64,000 nucleotides of DNA from contig NZ_JADIJE010000014.1 of NCBI RefSeq assembly GCF_015278315.1, positions 1 to 64,000 of the forward strand. Direction: 5' to 3'. A program made the translations under genes and the position numbers. This DNA comes from Microbacterium ureisolvens (lineage in GTDB: Bacteria > Actinomycetota > Actinomycetes > Actinomycetales > Microbacteriaceae). Within the stretch, counting starts at the first letter, position 1. Each line of letters begins with the position of its first letter. The notes under the pieces are model-generated. The model was not told the DNA's origin, did not search any database, and saw only the letters and a list, made by a program, of their open reading frames with translations. Shown here one piece after another: positions 16,879 to 25,004 of the stretch.

Positions 16879-18426
16879 TCAGCCGCGGGCGGCGGCATAC
16901 TCCGACACGTCGACGGTCTCAGCCTGCGCCAGCTCGGCGAAGACCTCACGAAGACCGTCGACGCGAGGGTCGCGAGAGGCGTCGACCAGCGCGGCCGTCT
17001 CGGTGTACGCCGTGAGGCGATGCGCCGGCAGCTCCACGTCGTCGAGGTCGGCATCGGGATCCGACGCGTACTCCGCGATGAAGCTCCCGGGTGCGCCCAC
17101 GGCCTGGGCGTGACCTCCGCCGGCGAGAGCGGCGACAGGATCGTCGGTGTGCCGCACCGAGACACTGAGCGTGCCGGGGCCGACATCGGCTTCGACGGGC
17201 GAGCCGAGCGACACGAGCGTGCGGGTGTCGTAGGTGCCCTCGAGGGCCAGGTGCGAGCCGATCATCGCGCCCTGCGAGAACCCGAACACGTGCAGGGCGT
17301 CGCCGGGCCTCACGCCCGCGTCGGCCAGCGCCGCCTGCGTCGCGGCATACGAGTCCGATCTCCTGCCCGCGTAAAGCTCCACGTTCGACGCGTTGTCCCA
17401 CGGCTCGTCTCCGCCCATGCCGTGCGACTGCATGCCCGCGAGATATACCGCGTACTGCCGCGACCCGTCCGGCATCGTGTACCGCTCGATCCGCACCCGC
17501 GACTCACCGGGTCCTGGGATCCGCTCGGCCGCTGCGGCCAGCGTCGACGGCGCGACCGCGGCCGGCGTCCTCGGCGCCGGAGCGCCGGCAGCCGGCACCC
17601 CGCCTGAGGCTGCGGCCGCGCCGGGAGCGACGGCCGCGGTCACGCTGCCCGGCCCGGCCGGGGCCACCCGGGTCACGGTGACAGGACCCGCCTCGCCCGT
17701 CAGCCGCGCGTCGCGCGAGATGCGGCCGGTGCCGGCGACTCCGGCGGCCACCGCTGCGCCGAGCGTGACGAGCCCGGCACCGGCTCCCGTGATGACGGCG
17801 CCGGAGTCGCCCACCGCGCCGCCCGCACCCACGCCCCACTGCGTCGCCTGCCGCACGAGCTCCGACGGCCACATCACGCCCCGCTCGAACTGCGCACCGA
17901 GCGCCATCCGCCAGGCGTCGGGGTGCGCGGACACCAGCGCGCTCATGCGTGCGTCCAGCCGCCCGGCCGCGGCCCCGTCGCCTGCCAGCACCGCCGCCCG
18001 GTGCGCCGCCTCGAGCTCGACCATCTCGTACGCGCACGCCGCCTCGCGCAGCGCCCTCGCGATCGCGTCGGCCCGGGCGCGGGCCGCCTCGAGCTTTCCC
18101 GCGAGGACGGATGCCGCCGCCCGGGCGTCGGCGGTGTGCTCGGGCGCGGCGCGCAGCGCGCTGCGCAGCGTGCTCAGGCGCGCGTCGATCTCAGCGAGCT
18201 CGTCGCACGCGGCGTCGAAGCGCATTGCGGCCGCCGAGAGCGTCGCGGTGTCGACCGCCACCGCGCCCCCACCGCGGATCTGCAGGCCGTCGTCGGCCCG
18301 CGGCCAGTTGTCGGCGATCAGTTCGATGAGCCCCTCGTTCGGTCCGAGACGCCCGGGCTTCGTGACGTCGGGGTCCAGCAGGCCCGGTTCGAGCGGCCCA
18401 GGGGAGCCCGGATCGATGGGGCTCAT
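16879..18426 (-). CDS. DUF1023 alpha/beta hydrolase, type VII secretion-like
   Basis: This 515-residue protein starts at the ATG at 18426, which overlaps the upstream gene's stop as ATGA. Residues 60-190 are helical and heptad-rich (MRFDAACDELAEIDARLSTL), resembling WXG100/LXG-type helical hairpins. A hydrophobic Gly/Ala stretch follows near residues 220-250. The C-terminal 230 residues form a DUF1023 alpha/beta hydrolase with nucleophile elbow HVFGFSQGAMIGSHLALEG and a late catalytic His (AHRL). Such proteins are commonly paired with small helical partners and may be exported by a type VII-like route. That is inference, because no EccC gene is in view. The reaction is unknown. Confidence 0.75.
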   Translation of the reverse strand: MSPIDPGSPGPLEPGLLDPDVTKPGRLGPNEGLIELIADNWPRADDGLQIRGGGAVAVDTATLSAAAMRFDAACDELAEIDARLSTLRSALRAAPEHTADARAAASVLAGKLEAARARADAIARALREAACAYEMVELEAAHRAAVLAGDGAAAGRLDARMSALVSAHPDAWRMALGAQFERGVMWPSELVRQATQWGVGAGGAVGDSGAVITGAGAGLVTLGAAVAAGVAGTGRISRDARLTGEAGPVTVTRVAPAGPGSVTAAVAPGAAAASGGVPAAGAPAPRTPAAVAPSTLAAAAERIPGPGESRVRIERYTMPDGSRQYAVYLAGMQSHGMGGDEPWDNASNVELYAGRRSDSYAATQAALADAGVRPGDALHVFGFSQGAMIGSHLALEGTYDTRTLVSLGSPVEADVGPGTLSVSVRHTDDPVAALAGGGHAQAVGAPGSFIAEYASDPDADLDDVELPAHRLTAYTETAALVDASRDPRVDGLREVFAELAQAETVDVSEYAAARG

Positions 18427-18725
18427 CGGCCCGATCCCGCCGTGATCCCCGACAGCGACTCGGCGAACGCTGCACGCTCGCGGGCGCGAATGACGTCGTA
18501 CCTCACCGTCTCGGCGAGGGAGGCGAGCCCCGATACGTCGCCCGCCCACCCGGTCGCTCTCTCGTGGAAAGCCGTCGCGGCCTTCGCCTGCCAGTCGACG
18601 ACATCTGCGAGGCCCCGGGCGACGAGCGCGGCATCCGTCATCCGCTCGATCAGGCGACCGATCTCGCGGGCGACGGCATCGAGGCGATCCGCGGCGGAGG
18701 CGGTGAGCGGGGAGAGCAGGGTCAC
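18423..18725 (-). CDS. small helical WXG100-like partner protein
   Basis: A 100-residue protein read from the GTG at 18725 (VTLLSPLTASAADRLDAVAR...). It is predicted to be two long helices with a central VVDWQAKAATAFHERATGW. The W-x6-AFxxR spacing recalls the turn of WXG100/ESAT-6-like proteins, though no literal Trp-X-Gly is present. It is translationally coupled (ATGA) to the DUF1023 hydrolase. Both the coupling and the shape suggest a heterodimer partner or chaperone. It lies inside longer open frames in other phases and is easily missed; GC-rich third positions support this frame. Confidence 0.65.
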   Translation of the reverse strand: MTLLSPLTASAADRLDAVAREIGRLIERMTDAALVARGLADVVDWQAKAATAFHERATGWAGDVSGLASLAETVRYDVIRARERAAFAESLSGITAGSGR

Positions 18726-18811
18726 ACGTCGATGGTCGCGGGGCGGCCTCGCCGAGAGGCCGTGCGCGCGGTGATCTGTTGACGGCGCGCGCTCCACCCC
18801 GGGATGTGGAG

Positions 18812-18845
18812 GAGGGGCGCCGTTCCGGTCGGAACGGCGCCCCTC
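18812..18845. terminator. strong stem-loop terminator after the nuclease gene
   Basis: GAGGGGCGCCGTTCC (18812-18826), loop GGTC, then a perfect 15-base complement (18831-18845). It starts 15 bases beyond the stop of the minus-strand nuclease gene. It is probably a GC-rich intrinsic terminator and also insulates the downstream hydrolase operon. Confidence 0.8.
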
Positions 18846-18859
18846 GCAGTGCGTGCCGG

Positions 18860-21487
18860 CTACCTGCGCACGGCCACCTCGACCGTGTCGGTCGCGGTGT
18901 TGCCCGCGGCATCCGTCGCCGTCCAGGTGAAGCGGTAGACGGCGCCGATCACGGCCTTCACCTGTGCGGTGTCGTCGTCGACCTCGGCCCACGAGGCCCG
19001 GTCGCCGGTGACGCTCACGTCGGTGAGCTCGACGGTGACGTCGCCGCGGTCGTCGGCGGCCTCGATCGCGAACTCGACCGTGCGCATCTTGTTGTTCGGC
19101 GGCCACACGAGGGCCGGGTCGGCCGTCACCTCGATGGTCGGGGCGGTCGTGTCCGGCGTCAGGTCGAGTCCGACGATCACGGGGTCGTGGTCGCTGGACC
19201 GGTACGGGTCGGGCGCGTACAGCGCGTCCTGTGCCGGCTGCTTGAACGACATGTCGTAGTCGATCAGGCTCGGCTCGTCGGCGTTGATGTGCCACGACGA
19301 CACCCCCGACACGTCTGCGGCGAGCGCGGGCTGCGCGAGCGCGTAGTCGAGGTAGCCCAGCTGCCCGTCGAACACGTAGGAGTACGCGTGCTCGCCGTTG
19401 AACTGCTTCTCCAGGTCGGTGAAGCCGCCCGCGATGAACTGGTCGATCGAGTCCTCGTGGTCGTACGAGTTCAGGTCGCCGATCACGATCGCGCGGCCGT
19501 CGGGCGAGACGGTGGTGTTCAGCCAGGTGGTGAGCGCCTTCGCGGCGTCCTCGCGCACGTCGGCGCAGTTGCCCTGGCCGTCGTTCGCGTCCGGGTCCTC
19601 CGGGCAGGCCGAGCCTTTCGACTTCAGGTGGTTGACCGACACCACGAACTCGTCGCCGGACTCGTTCGCTGCGAATCGCTGCGTGAGCGCCGGACGGTTG
19701 CGCTCGTCCGACCACGTCGGGTCGACGGCGCTCGTCATGAGCTGGTACGCGCCCACCGGGGTGACCGTCGACGGCTTGTAGATGATCGCCGTGGCGATGG
19801 CGTCGGTGCTGATGACCCCCGTGGTGACGGGCACGTAGGTGCCGGCGCCCACCTCGGCGTTGAGCGCGTCGGCCAGTGCCTGCACCGCCGTGCCGTTGTT
19901 CTCGATCTCGAGCAGTCCGAAGACGTCGGCGTCGATCGCGGCGAGTGCCGCCACGATCTTGGCCTGCTGCCGCTGGAACTCCTCGGCGGTGTCGGCGCCG
20001 CGGGTGCGGTCGTCGTCGTTCGAGTTGTTCGGCGTCGGGTCGATCGTCGTGAAGTAGTTCAGCACGTTGAAGCTCGAGATCTTCAGGTCGCCGCCCACCT
20101 CGGGCACCGCCGGCCGCGGGTTCTCGACGGTGAAGTCCGCGCCCTCGGTCGGCTGCACGCCCCACGTGTCGAAGCGGTAGTCGAGCACGCCCGTGGCGTT
20201 CTGCACGAGGTCGCCGCTGCGGAACGAGTGGTCGAGGCTGAAGACGCCGCCGTCCGGGTGGATCGCCGGGTCGGGGTTCTGGCTGCCGCGGCCGTCATCG
20301 AGCGTGATGCTGTTGTCGAGGTTGGCTGCGGCGAGCGCGTTCGCGGCGGCCCCCGGCTCCACGACCGCGGTCGGCTGGTCGAGACGGCCGTTGGTGAGCG
20401 TGATCGTGCCGAAGCGGCCGTATTCGAACGTCTCGCCGATCGAGAGGTTCTGCGGCAGCGTCACATACATGCCCTCCAGGGCTTCGCGCTGCGCGTTCGT
20501 CGCGGGGAGGGTGAGCGGCGTCGCGGGCGGCAGTGCCTGCCCGGTCGCGCACACCTCGACGTCGGCTGCCACGATCTCGGTGAGGCCGAACTGCTCCTTC
20601 ACCTCGCCGGCGACGCTGAGCACGTCGCCGACGTCGACCGCCGCGCCGCCCGGGGCGTAGACGAAGATGCCGTCGGAGGTGGCGCTGTCGCCGTCGCCGC
20701 CGTCCTGCACGTAGTACCCGTCGAAGCCGCCGGTCTGGAAGTCGCCGACGACGACACCCTCGACCAGGACGTCCTGCCCGGGGATCGGCGAGGCCGCACC
20801 GGAGCCCTGCACCGACCCGATGGTGACCGGGGTCGCCTCGCAGTCCGCGACCGGGTCGGGTTCGGGCTCCGGGTCCGAGCCGTGCGAGCCCAGGCCGTCG
20901 AACGTGTTGGAGGCGTAGCCGGTCCACTCGGCGGCGGGGTCGAACGCGTTCGAGCCGTCGGCGTCGCCGAGCACGATGCCCGCGTTGCGGCGCAGCGTGT
21001 TGTCGGCGGTCGACGTGAGGCCGGTGCCCCACTCGGTGCCGGGATCGACGCCGATCTGCCCGATGACGTCGACGACCTCGGTGCCCTTGACCAGCGCGAT
21101 GGCATCGTCGCCGTTCCACAGGCTGGCGGTCGTCAGCTGATCGGCCTGCGCGGTGATCGCCGCGTCGACGGGGGTTCCGGCGGAGTTCTGCTGGGCCAGG
21201 ACGAACACGTCCCCAGCGGCGACGTTGCCCTGGAGGTTGATCGTGCTCGCCGTGGTGGAACCGTTGAAGTAGATCCGCAGCGCATAGCCCGCGGCGGCGA
21301 GATCGACACCCGTGGTCGACGGGTTGTAGATCTCGATCGCCTTGTTGAACGAGGAGCCTTCGATGTACTCGCTGATGAGCAGATCGCCGGGTGCCGCGGC
21401 AGCCGGTGTGGCGAAGGCCACGACGCCGGCGGCGGCGAGGGAGAGGGCGGCTACTGCGGCCGTCACTCTCCGGGGTGAATGGGACAC
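18860..21487 (-). CDS. ExeM/NucH-like secreted nuclease with lamin-tail domain
   Basis: An 875-residue secreted protein. The Sec/Tat-type signal peptide ends at ATPAAAAPG near residue 32. A lamin-tail (LTD) domain follows (ISEYIEGSSFNKAIEIYNPS), then an OB-like nucleic-acid domain near residues 215-330 and a large endonuclease/exonuclease/phosphatase domain (residues about 455-775). Catalytic-style motifs are SSFNVLNYF, LLEIENNGT, VSVNHLKSKGS, IGDLNSYDHED and SSDHDPVI. A C-terminal Ig-like module ends the protein with no sortase or helix anchor. It starts at GTG 21487 with a good GGAGG site. It probably degrades extracellular DNA for phosphate or nutrients. Confidence 0.9.
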   Translation of the reverse strand: MSHSPRRVTAAVAALSLAAAGVVAFATPAAAAPGDLLISEYIEGSSFNKAIEIYNPSTTGVDLAAAGYALRIYFNGSTTASTINLQGNVAAGDVFVLAQQNSAGTPVDAAITAQADQLTTASLWNGDDAIALVKGTEVVDVIGQIGVDPGTEWGTGLTSTADNTLRRNAGIVLGDADGSNAFDPAAEWTGYASNTFDGLGSHGSDPEPEPDPVADCEATPVTIGSVQGSGAASPIPGQDVLVEGVVVGDFQTGGFDGYYVQDGGDGDSATSDGIFVYAPGGAAVDVGDVLSVAGEVKEQFGLTEIVAADVEVCATGQALPPATPLTLPATNAQREALEGMYVTLPQNLSIGETFEYGRFGTITLTNGRLDQPTAVVEPGAAANALAAANLDNSITLDDGRGSQNPDPAIHPDGGVFSLDHSFRSGDLVQNATGVLDYRFDTWGVQPTEGADFTVENPRPAVPEVGGDLKISSFNVLNYFTTIDPTPNNSNDDDRTRGADTAEEFQRQQAKIVAALAAIDADVFGLLEIENNGTAVQALADALNAEVGAGTYVPVTTGVISTDAIATAIIYKPSTVTPVGAYQLMTSAVDPTWSDERNRPALTQRFAANESGDEFVVSVNHLKSKGSACPEDPDANDGQGNCADVREDAAKALTTWLNTTVSPDGRAIVIGDLNSYDHEDSIDQFIAGGFTDLEKQFNGEHAYSYVFDGQLGYLDYALAQPALAADVSGVSSWHINADEPSLIDYDMSFKQPAQDALYAPDPYRSSDHDPVIVGLDLTPDTTAPTIEVTADPALVWPPNNKMRTVEFAIEAADDRGDVTVELTDVSVTGDRASWAEVDDDTAQVKAVIGAVYRFTWTATDAAGNTATDTVEVAVRR

Positions 21488-21652
21488 GAAACCTCCACGT
21501 GAGGACGGCGATCGGTGGACCGCTCATGGGGAAAGGGCAGGCCGGTTCGCCTCCCCGTTCCAGACAAGCTAGGCGAGCGGCATCCGTCACCGGAAGACCC
21601 CAGGAGGAGAGATCCTTAACGTTCGGTGTCCGCTCGGTCCAGAATGGGACGC

Positions 21653-22159
21653 ATGACCGCGACCGACGTGGCGCCCTTCCGCGTCGTGTTCGTGTGCACC
21701 GGCAACATCTGCCGCTCGCCGATGGCGGAGGTCGTCTTCCGCGAGTTCGCGGATGCTTCGGGCCTCGGCTCGCGCGTCGCCTCCACGAGCGCGGGCACCG
21801 GCGACTGGCACGTGGGCGAGCAGGCCGATCTGCGCACGATCGAGGCGCTCGAGCGTGCGGGCTACGACGGGACCCACCACCGCGCCCGGCAGTTCACCCA
21901 CGCCGACTTCGCGCGCAGCGACCTCGTGGTCGCGCTCGACCGCAGCCACGAGCGGATCCTGCGGGGCTGGGCGCGCACCGAGGGCGACGCCGACAAGATC
22001 GCGCTGCTGCTCTCGTTCGACCCGGGCGCCCACACGCTGGACGTTCCCGACCCGTACTATGCCGGCCCCGGAATGTTCGACGAGGTGCTCGGTATGATCG
22101 AGAGCGCGAGCCGGGCGCTCTTCCGGCAACTCGAACCCGCCATCCGCCCGGTGTCATGA
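21653..22159 (+). CDS. low-molecular-weight protein-tyrosine phosphatase
   Basis: A 168-residue phosphatase with the family's active-site loop CTGNICRS near residue 16 (CX5R followed by Ser) and the general-acid loop VPDPYY near residue 135. The arsenate reductase branch of this fold has extra cysteines that are absent here, so tyrosine phosphatase is preferred. ATG 21653 is chosen over an in-frame ATG 27 bases upstream because conserved sequence begins soon after it. It could control capsule or wall-polymer kinases, but no partner kinase is in the window. It lies 65 bases ahead of purB and may be cotranscribed. Confidence 0.88.
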   Translation: MTATDVAPFRVVFVCTGNICRSPMAEVVFREFADASGLGSRVASTSAGTGDWHVGEQADLRTIEALERAGYDGTHHRARQFTHADFARSDLVVALDRSHERILRGWARTEGDADKIALLLSFDPGAHTLDVPDPYYAGPGMFDEVLGMIESASRALFRQLEPAIRPVS

Positions 22160-22224
22160 CACCGGATCGACGGTCGTCCTCGAAGATCCTCGCGCAGGAT
22201 CCCCCGAGACCGACGGGAGCTCCC

Positions 22225-23607
22225 ATGACTTCTCTGCCTCCTCAGCCGCTCAGCCCACTCGACGGGCGCTACCGTCCCGCCGTCGGCGAGCTCGGCGAGT
22301 ACCTCTCCGAGGCCGGGCTCAACCGCGCCCGCGTCGAGGTCGAGGTCGAGTGGCTCATCGCCCTCACCGACCGCTCGCTGTTCGGCACCTCCCCGCTGCA
22401 GGACGACGACAAGGCGCGCCTGCGCGCGCTGTACCTCGAGTTCGGCCAGGCGGAGATCGACTGGCTCGCCGAGAAGGAGGCGGTGACCCGCCACGATGTG
22501 AAGGCCGTCGAGTACCTGGTGCGCGACCGTCTGTCGACCCTGGGGCTCGACGCGATCGCCGAGCTCACGCACTTCGCGTGCACGAGCGAGGACATCAACT
22601 CCACCTCGTACGCCCTCACGGTGCGGCGCGCGGTCGAGCGTGTGTGGCTGCCGAAGCTGCGGGCCGTCGTCGCCGCGCTCACCGAGCTCGCCGTCGACCA
22701 CCGCGACGCCGCCATGCTCTCGCGTACGCACGGCCAGCCCGCGACGCCCTCGACGATGGGCAAGGAGCTCGGCGTGTTCGCGTGGCGCCTCGCCCGCGTC
22801 GCCGACCAGATCGAGGGCGGCGAGTACCTCGCGAAGTTCTCGGGCGCGACCGGCACGTGGTCGGCGCACCTGTCGGCGGCTCCCGACGTCGGCTGGCCCG
22901 AGGTGTCGCGCTCGTTCATCGAGGGCCTGGGCCTGGACTTCAACATCCTCACGACGCAGATCGAGTCGCACGACTGGCAGGTCGAGCTCTACGACCGCGT
23001 ACGTCACGCGGGCGGCATCCTGCACAACCTCGCCACCGACATCTGGACGTACATCTCGATCGGCTACTTCACGCAGATCCCGGTGGCCGGTGCCACCGGC
23101 TCGTCGACGATGCCGCACAAGATCAACCCGATCCGCTTCGAGAACGCCGAGGCCAACCTCGAGATCGCCGGGGGCCTGCTCGCGACCCTCTCGCAGACGC
23201 TGGTCACCAGCCGCCTGCAGCGCGACCTCACCGACTCGACGACGCAGCGCAACATCGGGGTCGCGTTCGGCCACTCGCTGCTGGCGCTGGACAACCTGCA
23301 GCGCGGGCTCAAGGAGATCTCGCTCGCCGAAGACGTGCTCCTGGCCGACCTCGACGCCAACTGGGAGGTGCTCGCCGAGGCGATCCAGACCGTCGTGCGC
23401 GCCGAGATCGCCGCGGGCCGCTCGCAGATCAGCGACCCCTACGCGCTCCTCAAGGACCTCACGCGCGGCCGCCGCGTCGGCGCCCCCGAGCTCGCCGAGT
23501 TCGTGCGCGGGCTCGACATCGGCGACGAGGCCAAGGAGCGCCTGCTCGCGCTCACTCCCGCGACCTACGACGGCCTCGCCTCGAAGCTGGTCGACGAGCT
23601 CGGCTGA
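22225..23607 (+). CDS. purB: adenylosuccinate lyase
   Basis: A 460-residue member of the fumarase/aspartase superfamily. It catalyses two steps of purine synthesis: release of fumarate from SAICAR and from adenylosuccinate. The signature GATGSSTMPHKINPIRFEN near residue 290 contains the catalytic serine loop. The substrate His lies in SRTHGQPATPSTMGKE near residue 170, and the N-terminus LSPLDGRYRP is classic for the long PurB subgroup. The ATG at 22225 follows GGGAGC at a usable distance. Essential core gene. Confidence 0.96.
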   Translation: MTSLPPQPLSPLDGRYRPAVGELGEYLSEAGLNRARVEVEVEWLIALTDRSLFGTSPLQDDDKARLRALYLEFGQAEIDWLAEKEAVTRHDVKAVEYLVRDRLSTLGLDAIAELTHFACTSEDINSTSYALTVRRAVERVWLPKLRAVVAALTELAVDHRDAAMLSRTHGQPATPSTMGKELGVFAWRLARVADQIEGGEYLAKFSGATGTWSAHLSAAPDVGWPEVSRSFIEGLGLDFNILTTQIESHDWQVELYDRVRHAGGILHNLATDIWTYISIGYFTQIPVAGATGSSTMPHKINPIRFENAEANLEIAGGLLATLSQTLVTSRLQRDLTDSTTQRNIGVAFGHSLLALDNLQRGLKEISLAEDVLLADLDANWEVLAEAIQTVVRAEIAAGRSQISDPYALLKDLTRGRRVGAPELAEFVRGLDIGDEAKERLLALTPATYDGLASKLVDELG

Positions 23608-23637
23608 TCCCACCGGTCGCTGAGCCCGGGCTCTCCC

Positions 23638-23700
23638 GGTCGTCGAGCGAGCGAGGAACGAGCGAGACGAAACGCCCCGAACGCAGTCGCGACGCCGGTC
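23638..23700. repeat. intergenic GAGCGAGCGAGG...GAGCGAGACGAAACG repeat
   Basis: Downstream of purB the sequence runs GGTCGTCGAGCGAGCGAGG followed by AACGAGCGAGACGAAACG. This phrase resembles one that I recall between genes in Microbacteriaceae genomes. The phrase CCCTTCGACAGGCTCGGGGACC at 54236-54257 looks like the complementary half of the same kind of element. It was recognised by eye, not by a database search, and the function is unknown. Confidence 0.4.
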
Positions 23701-23729
23701 GACGCCGGTCGACGCTGATCGCGGCGGGG

Positions 23730-24074
23730 TCAGGCCTTGCGGTCACCGGATGCCGCGGCATCCGGATTCTCGCCCCGCTCTGCTGCGCCGGCCTCGTCGT
23801 CGAACAGCACCGGCTTGTCGATCTGCTTCGCGACCTGGGCGGGGTCGACGGCGAGGAGCAGCAGCGACACGATGAGCAGCACCGCGATGAAGCTGATGCC
23901 GGCGATGACGAGCGCGGTGACGACGGCCCGCTGAGCCTCCTCGGCGGTGCGCTGCTGGAAGAAGCCCATCGACACGAGCGTCACGATCCCCGCGAACAGG
24001 GCGGCGCCGAAGGCGAGGCCCAGCAGCTGCAGGGGCTTCATCAGGTCGCGGCGGGTGGGGCTTTCGTGGCTCAC
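23730..24074 (-). CDS. small two-helix membrane protein
   Basis: A 114-residue protein with two transmembrane helices (residues about 17-38 and 55-78), an acidic C-terminal tail and no recognised motif. It starts at a GTG overlapping the stop of the upstream membrane protein as GTGA, so the two are cotranslated and probably interact. The palindromic GGATGCCGCGGCATCC lies inside its coding sequence near the C-terminus, encoding DAAAS. Similar small proteins are common in actinobacteria as hypothetical proteins paired with a larger membrane partner. Confidence 0.65.
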   Translation of the reverse strand: MSHESPTRRDLMKPLQLLGLAFGAALFAGIVTLVSMGFFQQRTAEEAQRAVVTALVIAGISFIAVLLIVSLLLLAVDPAQVAKQIDKPVLFDDEAGAAERGENPDAAASGDRKA

Positions 24075-24805
24075 GCGGAGTCCTTCTGCGGTGTGGGGTC
24101 GGCGGTCGCGGGCGCGTCCGCATCGGCGAGCGCGGGTGCGTCCGCGTCGGCGGTCGCGGCGCGCGGCGAGAAGCCGGCGATGCCGAGGTAGACCGCGATG
24201 ATCGCGGCGTAGCCGCCGAACAGTCCGACGCCGATCGTGACGCCGGTGAGGGTGAACGTCTGGTGCGCCTCTTCGATCGTGTAGTCGAGGGCGTACGCGG
24301 GCTGGACGAACAGCAGCGCGATGCCCAGCAGCAGCGTGATGACGCCGACGACGACGGCGTCGCGGCTCTCCGACCGGGGACCCACCGGCACCGGCGGTCG
24401 CGCGTCGGCGACGCCGGGTGCGATCTCGCGGCGCCCGCGGCCGGCCGTCAGACCGCGCCAGCCGCCGATGAGCTCGAGCAGCCCGCTCACGAGCGCCCAG
24501 GCGGTCACGATGATGAAGAACCCCGCGACGGTGCGCAGCGGGTACAGGCCGCCCGCCATGCCCGCGACGACCGTGACGCCGCCGAGGGCGGCGGCGGGCC
24601 AGCGCCTGCCGGCCGGGTAGACGAGCCACACCGACAGCAGCAGGACCAGCCCGGTGGCGATCGCGAAGCCGCTGAAGACCGCGCCGCCCACGGCCGCGGA
24701 GTGGTCGGGCGAGAACGTGATCATGAGTGCCGCGAGCGCCGCGAAGGCAGCACGTGCGAGCTGCACGTGGCGCACGGCGAACGTGCGGGATTCGGCTGTG
24801 GTCAC
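24071..24805 (-). CDS. HdeD/DUF308-like membrane protein
   Basis: A 244-residue protein with about seven hydrophobic segments. The first four resemble the paired-helix repeats of the HdeD/DUF308 family (GLVLLLSVWLVYP, GFFIIVTAWALVSGLLELIGG). A cytoplasmic linker (GRRE...PVGPRSES) and two or three further helices follow, and the tail is Ala/Asp-rich. The GTG at 24805 is preferred. A longer frame to 24940 exists but adds an Arg/Pro-rich non-membrane stretch overlapping the motif-rich intergenic region. It is coupled to the 114-residue partner. The role is unknown; HdeD proteins are linked to acid stress in other bacteria. Confidence 0.6.
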   Translation of the reverse strand: MTTAESRTFAVRHVQLARAAFAALAALMITFSPDHSAAVGGAVFSGFAIATGLVLLLSVWLVYPAGRRWPAAALGGVTVVAGMAGGLYPLRTVAGFFIIVTAWALVSGLLELIGGWRGLTAGRGRREIAPGVADARPPVPVGPRSESRDAVVVGVITLLLGIALLFVQPAYALDYTIEEAHQTFTLTGVTIGVGLFGGYAAIIAVYLGIAGFSPRAATADADAPALADADAPATADPTPQKDSA

Positions 24806-24957
24806 GGTGATCCTGCGGGGCGGCTGGTTCTCAGGACTGAGAACGGATGCCTCCAGTCTACGTGCGTCCCGGCTGAGAGCTTCCGGCGGCCGTGGTCGCG
24901 GCATCCGCCGTCGTCCCGGCGTGCGTCGTGGTCGTGGCATCCGTCCTCCGCGCCCGC

Positions 24958-24978
24958 GCCCTCTCCGGCGAGCGCCGG
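24958..24978. terminator. possible stem-loop after the decarboxylase gene
   Basis: CTCCGGCG and CGCCGGCGGAG around 24958-24978 can form a stem with one bulged base, between the decarboxylase stop at 25005 and the membrane gene start. It would end transcription from the minus-strand decarboxylase. Moderate stability only. Confidence 0.4.
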
Positions 24979-25004
24979 CGGAGGATGCGCGGACAGCGGA
25001 TGCC

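Noticed and set aside
18779..21478. An 899-residue open frame on the plus strand
   Set aside because: It is the antisense shadow of the secreted nuclease gene. Its product is Arg/Val-rich low complexity without domains, a usual effect of 70% GC.
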